Source: Pseudorhodobacter antarcticus
Lineage (GTDB): Bacteria; Pseudomonadota; Alphaproteobacteria; Rhodobacterales; Rhodobacteraceae
Length of the DNA: 64,000 nucleotides
Direction of reading: 5' to 3'
NCBI GenBank assembly: GCA_945860375.1
Contig: CAMAQR010000017.1
Location: 1-64,000, forward strand
The translations under genes were made by a program, and so were the position numbers. Under the pieces are notes generated by a model. The model saw only the letters and a program-made list of their open reading frames with translations. It was not told the DNA's origin and did not search any database. This document shows positions 19,069-28,229 of the stretch, in pieces (positions within the stretch are counted from its first letter, which is position 1; the number at the start of each line of letters is the position of its first letter).

Positions 19069-20838
19069 TCAGCCCCGTCTGTGCCATGGGTCTGGGGCAG
19101 AGGCAAATTCATAATCTGCATGATCCTGTTCGATTGGCGGCAGGTGCAGGATTGCGCGGGCACTGCTTGCGGCGGCCAACGGCAGGCAGGCGCGGTTCGG
19201 GGCGGCCAGATACAGCCGTCGCCAGCGCGGCGCGAAGGCCGATTTGAACTGCACAAGCCCTGCACCATCTGCCCCGGCCATCGCGTGCAACAGTTTTGTG
19301 TGGCAATGCCCGGCTGCGTTGAACGCGGCCTCTGGCACGGCGGCAAGCGACAGTCGCGCAATCCTTTCGCGGGCGGCATCGTCAATCGCGGCCAGCACAA
19401 GGCTTTGCAGGGTGCCATTTGGCAGGCCCGCGCGGTGGCGCATCACGTCCAGCGCCCATTCCTGAGGCGATTGGTGAAAGCTGGCGAATGCCAAGGGCTG
19501 GTCTGCCTGCCATGCAACGTAAACCCTTTGGCTTGACAGGTGATCCCGACTGGATTGCCCCATGGAAAATCCCCGCTGACCGCCCTGTGCTGTGGCCCAT
19601 TCGGCGGCGATGCGGTCAAGCTGTGGCCATGGCAGCACAGCGGGTTGCGTCACAGTGACGCCCGCCGCCACGGCCCGGCGCGGTTTTCCGGCGCAAGCCC
19701 GCGCGCGAAGCCGCGCCAATGCCGTAATCGTGCGGGCAAAGCCAGGCCTCACGCGCGATCAAAACCGCGACAAAGCCCGCAACCCGGGCCCGGACCGCCA
19801 GTCGCGCGTTGCATTTGTAAAGAACCGGAAGCCGGGTTTCGGCATGTGCTGCCTTGGCCAAATCGCCCACAGTTGCGCCATCACTGGGGCCAAACAGCGC
19901 CACCATGAATTGCCCGGTGCGCCCCACCAGCCTTTCACCCGCGCCCACGGTTTGAATGGACAATGTGCCTTGGGCCACCAACCCCAGTTCCGCCCCCGCG
20001 ATGGCTGGGGTCAACCGCGTCAGCGCGGCAACAGCCGGGCGGGTTTTTTGCGAGCCCTTGATCGCCACTGCCGCAGCCAAAAGCGCGGGCAACGCGTGGT
20101 AGGTCAGCCGCCATGCCAGAATCGCCGCCAAAATCGGGGCAGGGTCTGCCTCTGGCAGCAGGGCCAGCAATGTCACCTCAAACGCGCCCAAACCGCCGGG
20201 AGTGCCGCTGACCAGACCCGCACCCAAGGCCAGCAGAAATGCTGGCAGCAGGGCGGTGAAGGGCAGCGGCAGCGGCCAGGGTGTCAACAGCGCAGAGCGC
20301 AATCAGGCGACCAAGGGCGAACCCTTTGGGCCAGCGAAAACCCCAGCGCTTCGCGATCAGTGCGGTCAGCCTCAACGCAAGTGCCGCCGCCAGAACCATG
20401 CCGGTCGCAGCCTTGTAGGGGGCGGCTGGCAACAGCACCACCGCAGTCACCACCGCCCAACCCGCCAGAAACGACAGCGCCACCGCTGCCGTCAACTGGG
20501 TTGCCTGCAACAGGCTTTGCCCCGGCAACATCCGCCAGCGCAGCATAGCCCCGGTGATCACGCCCAAACCCAAGGTTTGGCTGACCGCAATGGCACAGAT
20601 CCCGGCGCGACGGGTCATGGCTTAGGGCAGCCAGGTGCACCACCGCATCATGATGGCCAACGGCCCAAAAGCTGATCCTGGTCAGCACCACAGCCGCCAG
20701 CCAGTGGCCAAGCGCAACGCCCGAGACAGCTTGCATGACTGCGCCCAGATCAACCTCGGCCAACCGCACCGACAACAGCAGGCAAAGAGCGCCAGCAATC
20801 CCAGCGACAACACCGCCCGCACCGTCTACCGCAGCCAT
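19069..20838 (-). pseudogene. Frameshifted MprF/LpiA-like phosphatidylglycerol aminoacyltransferase
   Basis: Four overlapping frames, read in succession, give one MprF-like protein of about 590 residues: membrane helices, then the DUF2156 aminoacyl-transfer domain (YKCNARLAVRARVAGF, then RVYVAWQADQPLAFASFH, then the ending FKSAFAPRWRRLYLAAP). Three shifts of one extra base break it: near 20622 (an extra base in CTAAGCC on the coding strand), within the GCCGCT-rich stretch at about 20262-20282, and in the A4 run at 19684-19687. The repaired product is still shorter than typical MprF (about 850 residues), the missing part being membrane helices. Intact, such enzymes add lysine or another amino acid to membrane phosphatidylglycerol. 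Confidence 0.82.
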
Positions 20839-20993
20839 GGGCCATGCTGCGCGACTGCTGCCCTACCGCGCCTTGATCAGTTGCGATGTAAAGCAGTCGT
20901 GCTGTGCCCCGTTGCTTTGGGGGCAAGCTATGGTGGCAAACTGGCCAAGCCGTTAACAACAGGTGTTTTAATGAATTTCAACGACGCCCAAAC

Positions 20994-21026
20994 AAAAGGG
21001 GCCGCACCGAAACCGGCACGGCCCCC
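20994..21026 (-). terminator. Terminator after the zeta-subunit gene
   Basis: A stem GGGGCCG...CGGCCCC around 20998-21025 with an inner CCG/CGG extension; on the minus strand it is followed by TTTTG. It ends the DUF1476 transcript before the mprF-like gene. Confidence 0.82.
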
Positions 21027-21047
21027 AATGACGCCCTGAAAGGGGCC

Positions 21048-21362
21048 TTAAAGCTCGGACATCAGTTGCGCTTTGGCAACCGGCAGCATCGCGGCCATCT
21101 TGGCGCGAATGTCATCGGCGCTGGCATGCCCTGCCAGATCGGCTGCAACCTTGCGCACGACATCTTCAATGCCGGCCTCTTCAAAGTCAGCCGTCACCAC
21201 CGACATCGCATATTCTGTTGCTGCCTCGTCGGTTTTGCCCAGCAAATCTGCGGCCCAAAGACCGACCAGCTTGTTGCGGCGCGCCTCGGCGCGGAACTGC
21301 ATGTCGGCGTCAAGAGCGAATTTCGATTCAAAGGCGTTTTCGCGGTCGTCAAAAGTGGTCAT
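21048..21362 (-). CDS. DUF1476 protein, F1FO-ATPase zeta subunit
   Basis: A 104-residue acidic helical protein that starts MTTFDDRENAFESKFA, the hallmark of DUF1476. In Paracoccus denitrificans this protein is the zeta subunit, whose N-terminus blocks reverse rotation (ATP hydrolysis) of the F1FO-ATPase. The short N-terminal inhibitory stretch and the four-helix body are both present. It is transcribed divergently from purC, from a 260-base shared upstream region, and is followed by its own terminator. Confidence 0.9.
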   Translation of the reverse strand: MTTFDDRENAFESKFALDADMQFRAEARRNKLVGLWAADLLGKTDEAATEYAMSVVTADFEEAGIEDVVRKVAADLAGHASADDIRAKMAAMLPVAKAQLMSEL

Positions 21363-21622
21363 GGCTGGCCCTCTCGGTCATGGAACGTTGCCATCCATAT
21401 GCCCATCCCCGGGCCGCGCTTCAAGACAAATCCGGCAAATCGGCTGCGGCAATGCGTTGTAGCGGCTTGGCTTTGGGCTGTCGGTGATCGCGATCTGCCA
21501 TTTTTGCCGTCCGAGTGAAACCGAGGCCAGCCTTGCCCGCGCCCGCGCCTTGCCGTATAGCCGCTGGAACAGGGCAGGGGTGGCGATTGCCGCCCCCTAT
21601 CCCTATGGGCATCGGAGCATTC

Positions 21623-22387
21623 ATGGCGCGCAGGAAGAAGGTTTACGAGGGCAAGGCAAAGATCCTTTACGAAGGGCCAGAGCCGGGAACCTTGATCCAG
21701 TATTTCAAAGACGATTCTGCGCCGACTGCCACCGAAGCCACCCCAGCGGCGGTCGAAGGCAAGGGCGTGCTGAACAACCGTTTGTCTGAATTCTTCATGG
21801 CCGGGCTGAACGCCGTCGGCGTGCCCACGCATTTTATCCGCCGGGTGAATATGCGCGAACAGATGGTGCGTATGGCAGAGATCATTCCGCTTGAAGTCGT
21901 GGTGCGCAACTTTGCCGCAGGTGAGATTTCGACCCGTCTGGGCATCCCCGAAGGCACGCCGTTGCCGCGCCCGATTGTGGAATACTACCTGAAGGATGAC
22001 CGGCTGAACCTGCCGATGGTCGCTGAAGAGCATATCGTCGCCTTTGGCTGGGCCACACAGCAGGATCTGGACGACATCATCGCGCTGGCCCTGCGGGTGA
22101 ATGACTTTCTGTCGGGCGTGATGATGGGCGTGGGCATTCGTCTGGCCGATTTCCGCATTGAGGTCGGCCGTGTCTGGGAGGGCGACTATATGCGCCTGAT
22201 CGTGGCGGACGAGATCAGCCCCGACACGTGCCGGCTGTGGGATTTGCGCGGGTTGGTGGACAAGGGCGATGGCCAGCCGGTGCCAGAACCGGGACCTTTG
22301 CCCGACGTCTATGCAGAACTTGCGCGGCGGTTGGGGGTTATGCCTTCGAATGTGACGCATACGACCAAGCCGACACTCATCAACTGA
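21623..22387 (+). CDS. purC: PurC, SAICAR synthase
   Basis: A 254-residue ATP-dependent ligase that joins aspartate to CAIR in purine synthesis. Family marks are [14 protein letters not shown] at residues 4-17, the KDD segment near 30, the [11 protein letters not shown] stretch near 92-102, and the later DFRIEVGR and [12 protein letters not shown] motifs. The ATG at 21623 was chosen for its family N-terminus; the frame is open upstream. It begins a purine gene run with purS, an alcohol dehydrogenase and purQ. Confidence 0.95.
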   Translation: MARRKKVYEGKAKILYEGPEPGTLIQYFKDDSAPTATEATPAAVEGKGVLNNRLSEFFMAGLNAVGVPTHFIRRVNMREQMVRMAEIIPLEVVVRNFAAGEISTRLGIPEGTPLPRPIVEYYLKDDRLNLPMVAEEHIVAFGWATQQDLDDIIALALRVNDFLSGVMMGVGIRLADFRIEVGRVWEGDYMRLIVADEISPDTCRLWDLRGLVDKGDGQPVPEPGPLPDVYAELARRLGVMPSNVTHTTKPTLIN

Positions 22388-22450
22388 CCTCTTGCCGCGC
22401 AAGGCATTGGGCTTTAACGGGCGGGCATTCGCCAAACCACGGAGAGTTTC

Positions 22451-22690
22451 ATGAAAGCGCGCGTCACGGTCATGCTGAAATCAGGCGTTCTGGATGTGCA
22501 GGGCGAAGCGGTGCGACACGCGCTGGGCACTTTGGGCTTTGCCGGGGTGAACGGTGTGCGTCAGGGCAAGGTGATCGAGTTGGATCTGGCCGAGACGGAT
22601 CATGCTGCGGCAGAAGTGGCCGTGAAGGCGATGTGCGAAAAGCTGCTGTCGAACACCGTGATCGAAAGCTACCGCGTCGAGATTTTGTAA
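22451..22690 (+). CDS. purS: PurS, FGAM synthase subunit
   Basis: A 79-residue protein that bridges PurL and PurQ in the multi-subunit formylglycinamidine ribonucleotide synthase. The pattern KARVTVMLKSGVLDVQGEAV at the N-terminus and the C-terminal NTVIESYRVEIL are characteristic. A GGAGAG site precedes the ATG. purQ follows after an inserted dehydrogenase gene; purL is not in the window. Confidence 0.95.
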   Translation: MKARVTVMLKSGVLDVQGEAVRHALGTLGFAGVNGVRQGKVIELDLAETDHAAAEVAVKAMCEKLLSNTVIESYRVEIL

Positions 22691-22779
22691 GACCTTTGGC
22701 CTGCGTTGATTTGGGTTTGGCGGTGACCGCTTGACCCTTAGCTGCAAGCCGGGCTTGATGGCCGCAAAGGGAGAACCCG

Positions 22780-23817
22780 ATGCGCGCCGCCATCATCCGT
22801 GAGTATAACGCCGACCTTAGCATCGAATCCGTGCCCGATCCTGTATGCGAAGCCGATGGCGTCGTGCTGCGCGTGCTGGCCTGCGGCATATGTCGGTCTG
22901 ACTGGCATGGTTGGGTTGGCGAACATCCACGCGTCCTACCGGGCGCGATCCCCGGGCATGAATATTGTGGCGAAGTGGTTGCGGCGGGGCCAATGGCGAA
23001 ATGGCGCTTGGGCGACCGGGTGATTGCTCCGTTTATCCTGTCCTGTGGCGCTTGCCCTGAATGCCAGTCCGGCCAGACCACAATTTGCAAGAACCAGCGC
23101 GTGCCGGGGTTTGGCGAACCGGGGGCCTATGCGGAATATGTCAGCGCGCCGCATGCGCACAATCTGGCGCGGCTGCCCGAAAGCCTGACCCCGGCGCTGG
23201 CGGCTGGGCTGGGGTGTCGGGTGACAACCGCTTGGCATGCGTTGACGGGGCGGGCGGCGTTGCAGGCGGGGGAATGGCTGGCGGTACATGGCACCGGCGG
23301 CATTGGCCTTTCGGTGCTGCTGATCGGGCGGGCTTTGGGTGCGCGGGTGATTGTGGTCGATGTGGTGCCCGAACGGCTGGCGCACGCGCTGTCGTTGGGC
23401 GCAGAAGCGGCGATTGACGCGCGCGGCAACGATGCAGCGGCGCAGATTGTGGAACTGACCCAAGGCGGCGCGCATGTGTCAGTTGAGGCGCTGGGGATTG
23501 CGGCCACCACCAACGGCTCGATCGAATGTCTGCGTCCCTTGGGGCGGCATGTGCAAGTGGGCCTGCCCGTGGGCCACACCGCTCGCATGGAGATCAACAT
23601 GAACGCGGTCTATATGAAGCAATTGGCGCTTTATGGCACCCGCGGCATGCCCAGCTGGCGCTATCCTTCGCTGTTGTCGATGATTGAGACGGGGCGCATT
23701 GACGTGGCCCCCATCGTGGCGCGGCAGGTGGCGCTTTCGGCTGCCAGCGCCGAGTTGCGCGCCTTCAACGCCCCGATGCCACCCGGTGTGGCGGTGATTA
23801 CGGACTTCGGCGGGTAA
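22780..23817 (+). CDS. Zinc-dependent alcohol dehydrogenase (MDR family)
   Basis: A 345-residue medium-chain dehydrogenase. Catalytic zinc ligands are Cys in CGICRSDWHGW (about residue 35) and the GHEYCGEV histidine (about 60). The four-cysteine structural zinc site is CGACPECQSGQTTIC (about 88-102), and the NAD(P) loop is HGTGGIGLSVL (about 168-178). The CRSDWHGW motif is usual in a subgroup of Zn-ADHs with unclear alcohol substrates. It sits between purS and purQ in the same direction without any obvious tie to purines, and is followed by two hairpins. Confidence 0.86.
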   Translation: MRAAIIREYNADLSIESVPDPVCEADGVVLRVLACGICRSDWHGWVGEHPRVLPGAIPGHEYCGEVVAAGPMAKWRLGDRVIAPFILSCGACPECQSGQTTICKNQRVPGFGEPGAYAEYVSAPHAHNLARLPESLTPALAAGLGCRVTTAWHALTGRAALQAGEWLAVHGTGGIGLSVLLIGRALGARVIVVDVVPERLAHALSLGAEAAIDARGNDAAAQIVELTQGGAHVSVEALGIAATTNGSIECLRPLGRHVQVGLPVGHTARMEINMNAVYMKQLALYGTRGMPSWRYPSLLSMIETGRIDVAPIVARQVALSAASAELRAFNAPMPPGVAVITDFGG

Positions 23818-23840
23818 GCTGTTGCGCTTGGCATTCAGGC

Positions 23841-23882
23841 CGGGGTTTGCGAAAACCCCGCACCCCTGTCCTGCAAGGGGTG
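23841..23882 (+). terminator. Two tandem hairpins between the dehydrogenase gene and purQ
   Basis: The first is CGGGGTTT/AAACCCCG with a GCGA tetraloop (23841-23860); the second is CACCCCT/AGGGGTG (23861-23867 and 23876-23882). No T-run follows, so they may act as a weak terminator or as RNA-stabilising structures. Confidence 0.55.
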
Positions 23883-23939
23883 GCCTCGCCTTCAGGTTTG
23901 CGCTATGCGGCCCCATCCCAGACCAACCGGAGTGCGCCC

Positions 23940-24608
23940 ATGAAAGCCGCCGTCGTCACCTTTCCCGGATCAAACTGCGACCGTGATCTTGCCGTGGCGT
24001 TTGAACGCGCCGGGTTTGACGTGACCCGCGTCTGGCACAAGGACAACGATCTGCCTGCGGGCACGGATGTTGTCGGCGTGCCGGGCGGCTTTTCCTTTGG
24101 CGATTATCTGCGCTGCGGCGCGATTGCCGCGCAGTCGCCGATCGCCACCGCCATTCGCAGCCATGCGGCCCGTGGCGGCTATGTTTTGGGCATCTGCAAC
24201 GGTTTTCAAGTGCTGACCGAGATGCAATTGCTGCCGGGCGCGTTGATGCGCAACGCGGGTTTGAAATTCCTGTGCAAGTCGGTGACGCTGAACGTGGCCA
24301 GCGCCGACAGTGCCTTCACCTCTGCCTATGCCAAGGGTCAGCAGATCAACGTGCCGATTGCCCATCACGATGGAAATTACACCATTGACGGCAGTGGTTT
24401 GGTCCGTCTGCGCGGCGAGGATCGTATCGCCTTCACCTATGCCGCCAATCCGAACGGCGCGATGTTCGACATTGCCGGGGTGCTGTCGCAAAACCGCCGC
24501 GTGCTGGGGATGATGCCGCACCCGGAACGCGTGGTCGATGCCAGCCACGGTGGCACCGATGGTGCCGCGCTGTTTGCCAGCCTGATGGGCGGTATGGCGC
24601 TGGCCTGA
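23940..24608 (+). CDS. purQ: PurQ, FGAM synthase glutaminase subunit
   Basis: A 222-residue class I glutamine amidotransferase that supplies ammonia to PurL. The nucleophile elbow GICNGFQVL contains Cys86; the catalytic His/Glu lie in MPHPERVVD near residues 193-201; the N-terminus VVTFPGSNCDRD is typical of PurQ. The ATG at 23940 was preferred to an upstream one because of the conserved start. Confidence 0.95.
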   Translation: MKAAVVTFPGSNCDRDLAVAFERAGFDVTRVWHKDNDLPAGTDVVGVPGGFSFGDYLRCGAIAAQSPIATAIRSHAARGGYVLGICNGFQVLTEMQLLPGALMRNAGLKFLCKSVTLNVASADSAFTSAYAKGQQINVPIAHHDGNYTIDGSGLVRLRGEDRIAFTYAANPNGAMFDIAGVLSQNRRVLGMMPHPERVVDASHGGTDGAALFASLMGGMALA

Positions 24609-24654
24609 ACCGCTGCGGCTTGAGGCGCGGCGGGGCAGGGCCTAAGCTTGAACC

Positions 24655-26415
24655 ATGCAGGACAGCAACAGACCGCAAATGACAGATGCTGCGCCGGGGT
24701 CGTCTTGGCGGGTGCGTCTGGTCGTTGTGCTGCTGATACTGGTCGCAGTTGGCGTGGTCCTGATCACCAACCGCTGGCTGTCCGAACGCTTTACCGAAAC
24801 CACCCGCAACCGGGCCGAACTGCGGCTGGCGCTGTATTCGGGTAACATGCTGTCCGAACTGCAACGCACGTCTGTCGTGCCTTTGCTGCTGTCCGATGAC
24901 CCTGCGATTCGGGATGCGCTTTTGAAGGGCAATTTCGCAGGCACCACCCTGCGTCTGATACAGGTGCAAGAGGAAATCGGCATCGCGTCGATCATCCTGC
25001 TGGACAAGGACGGGCGCACGGTTGGGGCCACCAACCGCAATCTGCTCGGCTCCAACCACCGCGCCCAACCCTATTTCGTCGACGCTCAGCGGTCCAAGGA
25101 CACGGTGTTTACCGCCGGCCAACGCGATGGCGGCGGCTATGACTTTACCTATTCCCGCGTGGTCGAGGCCGAGGGGAGGGCGCTGGGCGTCATCGTCGTC
25201 GGCGTCGATATGATGAAGCACGAACGCGCCTGGGCCAGCTTGCAGGATGCGGTTCTGGTCACAGACAGCGAAGGCACAGTCATTCTGGCGACAGAACCGT
25301 CCTGGCGAGGCAAACCATTGGACGAGGCTTTGGCCAGCCCCGAGACCAGATCTGCCTTTGATCTGGCCATCAAGGGTGCGGCGGACTGGGCGCAGAACCC
25401 GCCTGACGCCTATCTTTCGGGCGAGGCAGTGCTGCGCACCGATGCGCGCGTGCCGTTTCAGGGCTGGCGGATGCTGACTTTCACCGCGTTTGATTCGGTG
25501 CGCGAACGGGTCAACGGCGTGATTGCCTTGGAAATCATGGGGTTTGCCATTTTGGCGGCCCTGACGTTCTATATGCTGTCGCGCCGGGCTTGGTCGCAGT
25601 CGATGTCATTTCAACGCGAATCTGCGGAACTGCGCTTGCTGAACGCGCGGCTGTCGCGCGAGATTGCTGAACGCGAAAAGGTGCAGAAGACGCTGGAAGT
25701 GGCGGAACTGACGCTGGCGCAATCGTCCAAACTGGCGGCTTTGGGTGAGATGTCGGCGGCGGTCAGCCATGAGCTGAACCAACCGTTGGCCGCAATGAAA
25801 ACCTATCTCGCCGGTGCGCGGCTGCTGTTGCAGCGCAAGCGCCCGGACGAGGCTTTGTCAAGTTTCCAGCGCATCGACGATCTGATCGAACGCATGGGCG
25901 CGATCACCCGGCAGCTGAAATCCTATGCCCGCAAGGGCGGCGAGGCGTTTGAACCGGTCGATCTGCGCGCCTGCCTGTCGTCGGCGCTGTCGATGATGGA
26001 ACCACAGCTGAAAATCCGCGTTGTCCGCATAACCCGCACTTTGCCGCGACAGCCGGTGATGGTGATGGCCGACCGGCTGCGGCTGGAACAGGTGATCATC
26101 AACTTGCTGCGCAACGCGCTGGATGCCACCAAAGACCTGTCCGATCCGCAGATTGATCTGCTGCTGACGGTCGGGGAAACCGCCACGCTGGCGGTGCGCG
26201 ACAACGGCCATGGGATTGCCGAAATCGGTTCGGTGTTCGAGCCGTTCTACACGACCAAGAAAGCGGGTGAAGGCGTGGGCTTGGGCCTAGCAATTTCATC
26301 CGGGATTGTGACCGACCTTGGCGGTCGGCTGACCGCGCGCAACGCCGAAAACGGTGGCGCGGTGTTTGAAGTACAACTGCCGATTTTGGGCAAAGAAGCA
26401 AAAGCAGCGGAATGA
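24655..26415 (+). CDS. dctB: DctB-type sensor histidine kinase
   Basis: A 586-residue membrane kinase. Two transmembrane segments (about residues 20-38 and 288-310) flank a periplasmic double-PAS/Cache sensor of about 250 residues. A cytoplasmic coiled coil follows, then the H-box AAVSHELNQPLAAMKTYL with its histidine near 373, and the ATP-binding N, G1 and G2 boxes (NLLRNALDA, DNGHGI, GEGVGLGLAIS). The layout is that of DctB, which senses C4-dicarboxylates and phosphorylates DctD. The partner regulator begins 8 bases later. No dctPQM transport genes are in the window, so the ligand is inferred. Confidence 0.85.
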   Translation: MQDSNRPQMTDAAPGSSWRVRLVVVLLILVAVGVVLITNRWLSERFTETTRNRAELRLALYSGNMLSELQRTSVVPLLLSDDPAIRDALLKGNFAGTTLRLIQVQEEIGIASIILLDKDGRTVGATNRNLLGSNHRAQPYFVDAQRSKDTVFTAGQRDGGGYDFTYSRVVEAEGRALGVIVVGVDMMKHERAWASLQDAVLVTDSEGTVILATEPSWRGKPLDEALASPETRSAFDLAIKGAADWAQNPPDAYLSGEAVLRTDARVPFQGWRMLTFTAFDSVRERVNGVIALEIMGFAILAALTFYMLSRRAWSQSMSFQRESAELRLLNARLSREIAEREKVQKTLEVAELTLAQSSKLAALGEMSAAVSHELNQPLAAMKTYLAGARLLLQRKRPDEALSSFQRIDDLIERMGAITRQLKSYARKGGEAFEPVDLRACLSSALSMMEPQLKIRVVRITRTLPRQPVMVMADRLRLEQVIINLLRNALDATKDLSDPQIDLLLTVGETATLAVRDNGHGIAEIGSVFEPFYTTKKAGEGVGLGLAISSGIVTDLGGRLTARNAENGGAVFEVQLPILGKEAKAAE

Positions 26416-26422
26416 GGTCGGC

Positions 26423-27751
26423 ATGGCACGGGCAATGAAAGTGGCGATTGTGGACGACGAGGCGGATATGCGCGCGTCCATCAGTCAATGGCTGGCCCTG
26501 TCCGGGTTTGATACGGAAACCTACGCCAGCGCGGAAGAGGCGCTCAAGGTGCTTGGGCCGGATTTCGCGGGCGTGGTGGTGTCGGACATCAAGATGCCCG
26601 GCATGGACGGGATGGCGTTTTTGAAGCGGTTGATGGGCATGGATTCGGGCCTGCCCGTGATCCTGATCACCGGGCACGGCGATGTGCCGATGGCGGTTGA
26701 GGCAATGCGGGTCGGGGCCTATGACTTTCTGGAAAAGCCGTTCAATCCCGACCGGATGACCGAACTGGCGAAACGGGCGACGATGGCGCGGCGGATGACG
26801 CTTGATAACCGCGCACTGCGCCGCGAACTGTCCGATGGGTCAATCTTGATGAAGAAACTGGTCGGGGCCAGCCCGGCGATGGACCGCCTGCGCGAGGATA
26901 TTCTGGATCTGGGTCAGGCGGACAGCCATGTGCTGATCGACGGCGAAACCGGCACAGGCAAGACCTTGGTGGCCCACGCTCTGCATGCCGTGGGGCCGCG
27001 CGCGTCGAAGAAGTTTGTCACCGTGTCCTGCGCGGCATGGGGGGAAGATCAATTGGGGGCCAAGCTGTTCGGGCCATCTGATGACGGCACTATCCCCCTT
27101 GTTGAGGAGGCGCGCGGCGGCACGCTTTGTCTGGAAGACATTGAATCTTTAAGCCATTCCTTGCAATCGCGTCTGCTGACGGTGATCAATGAGCAAGGCG
27201 CGCCGCCTGAAACCCGTATCATCGCAATCTGCAATGAACATGCGCCCGACAAGACGCTGGAAGACGTGTTGCGGCCTGATCTGTTTTACCGACTGGGTGC
27301 GATGACCATCATCTGCCCGCCGTTGCGCGCGCGTGGCGAGGATATTCTGACGCTGTTCACCCGCGCCTCCGAGCAGTTCTCCGAGGAATATGGCTGCGAT
27401 GCGCCGCAGGTGACGGCACAAGAAGCAGCGCAACTGTTGCAAGCGCCCTGGCCGGGCAATGTGCGCCAGATGGTCAACATCGCCGAACGCGCGGTGCTGC
27501 AAAACCGTCGCGGATCGGGGTCGATTGCAAGCCTTTTGATGGCGGACAACGAGGCCTCCGGGCCAGCTTTGACCACCGAAGGCAAGCCGTTGAAGGATTA
27601 TGTCGAGGCGTTCGAGCGGATGCTGATCGACAACACCATGCGGCGGCACAAGGGGTCTATCACCTCGGTCATGGACGAGTTGTGCCTGCCGCGCCGGACG
27701 CTGAACGAAAAGATGGCCAAGTACGGTCTGCAGCGGCAGGATTATGTTTGA
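26423..27751 (+). CDS. dctD: DctD-type response regulator lacking the GAFTGA loop
   Basis: A 442-residue regulator: receiver domain at residues 5-120 with the phospho-acceptor in VVSDIKMPGMDG, AAA+ domain at about 145-365 with Walker A GETGTGKT, and a Fis-type helix-turn-helix at the C-terminus (HKGSITSVMDELCLPRRTL). Where sigma-54 activators carry GAFTGA, this protein reads LFGPSDDGTIPLVEEA, so the sigma-54 contact loop is missing. Walker B is LCLEDIE instead of the usual hydrophobic-DE form. It therefore probably does not remodel sigma-54 holoenzyme, much as described for NtrC of Rhodobacter capsulatus. The pairing with the upstream kinase is by adjacency. Confidence 0.85.
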   Translation: MARAMKVAIVDDEADMRASISQWLALSGFDTETYASAEEALKVLGPDFAGVVVSDIKMPGMDGMAFLKRLMGMDSGLPVILITGHGDVPMAVEAMRVGAYDFLEKPFNPDRMTELAKRATMARRMTLDNRALRRELSDGSILMKKLVGASPAMDRLREDILDLGQADSHVLIDGETGTGKTLVAHALHAVGPRASKKFVTVSCAAWGEDQLGAKLFGPSDDGTIPLVEEARGGTLCLEDIESLSHSLQSRLLTVINEQGAPPETRIIAICNEHAPDKTLEDVLRPDLFYRLGAMTIICPPLRARGEDILTLFTRASEQFSEEYGCDAPQVTAQEAAQLLQAPWPGNVRQMVNIAERAVLQNRRGSGSIASLLMADNEASGPALTTEGKPLKDYVEAFERMLIDNTMRRHKGSITSVMDELCLPRRTLNEKMAKYGLQRQDYV

Positions 27752-27759
27752 ACCCAAGC

Positions 27760-27795
27760 GGTGCGTGAACCTGCCTTTCGGCAAAACCACGCACC
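27760..27795 (+). terminator. Hairpin after dctD
   Basis: A perfect outer stem GGTGCGTG/CACGCACC (27760-27767 and 27788-27795) encloses an inner TGCC/GGCA stem; a T-rich stretch (TTTCATTTTG) begins a few bases later. It is a likely terminator of the kinase/regulator pair. Confidence 0.6.
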
Positions 27796-28199
27796 CTGCG
27801 TTTCATTTTGACGCTGGAACCGTGATGGCGGCCGCAAATCACCCATTGTCAGTGCGCATCGTTTCCCATTAGGGTTGTCCGCAGGCGACATTATGTCGCC
27901 ACGTCATTCTCTGCCTTGATGATCTGGCGCGCTATACGCGCCGAAAACTGGGGCGGTCGGATCGGCTGCAAGGCCGGATTATTGCCCGTTAGTCCCTGAT
28001 AAAACAGGAAAAGCTGGCTTTTTTAGGTGGGTTGCGCAGGCAGCCCAAACGTGAACCGCGATGAAGCGTGTGACATCGGCAACATACGGCGAGGGGTGCC
28101 CACAGGGCACAGCCCGCCGTTTTGCGTTGCGCGCAACCGCCCGAACAAGTCGCCTCTTTGTGGGAAATACCCCTTCCGGTCCGCCGGGAGGTCTTTACC
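27796..28199 (+). promoter_or_regulatory. Long structured leader upstream of rne
   Basis: About 400 bases without a gene. Visible hairpins are GGCGACAT/ATGTCGCC at 27884-27900, GGCGCG/CGCGCC at 27926-27942, GTGCCC/GGGCAC at 28096-28110, and an eight-base stem at 28172-28191 that buries GGGAGG. RNase E is known to control its own mRNA through leader structure in E. coli; a similar function here is inferred. I could not place a confident promoter. Confidence 0.5.
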
Positions 28200-28229
28200 A
28201 TGACGGGCGCAATGGATTCATATGTCTAA
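28200..28229 (+). CDS. Nine-codon leader ORF overlapping the rne start
   Basis: ATG at 28200 with a strong Shine-Dalgarno sequence GGGAGG (28186-28191, eight-base spacer) opens a frame that reads MTGAMDSYV and stops at TAA 28227-28229, after the rne ATG (28222). The rne gene has no comparably good site of its own. The GGGAGG lies in the 3' arm of a stable hairpin (28172-28191). Translation of rne is thus plausibly coupled to this short ORF. Confidence 0.55.
   Translation: MTGAMDSYV

Noticed and set aside
19047..19200. Search for a SAM-II or SAH riboswitch upstream of the homocysteine methyltransferase gene
   Set aside because: No recognisable conserved core; the region is the coding end of the mprF-like gene.
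27846..27874. TTGTCA-17-TTAGGG as an rne promoter
   Set aside because: The -10 match is too weak to list as a feature.
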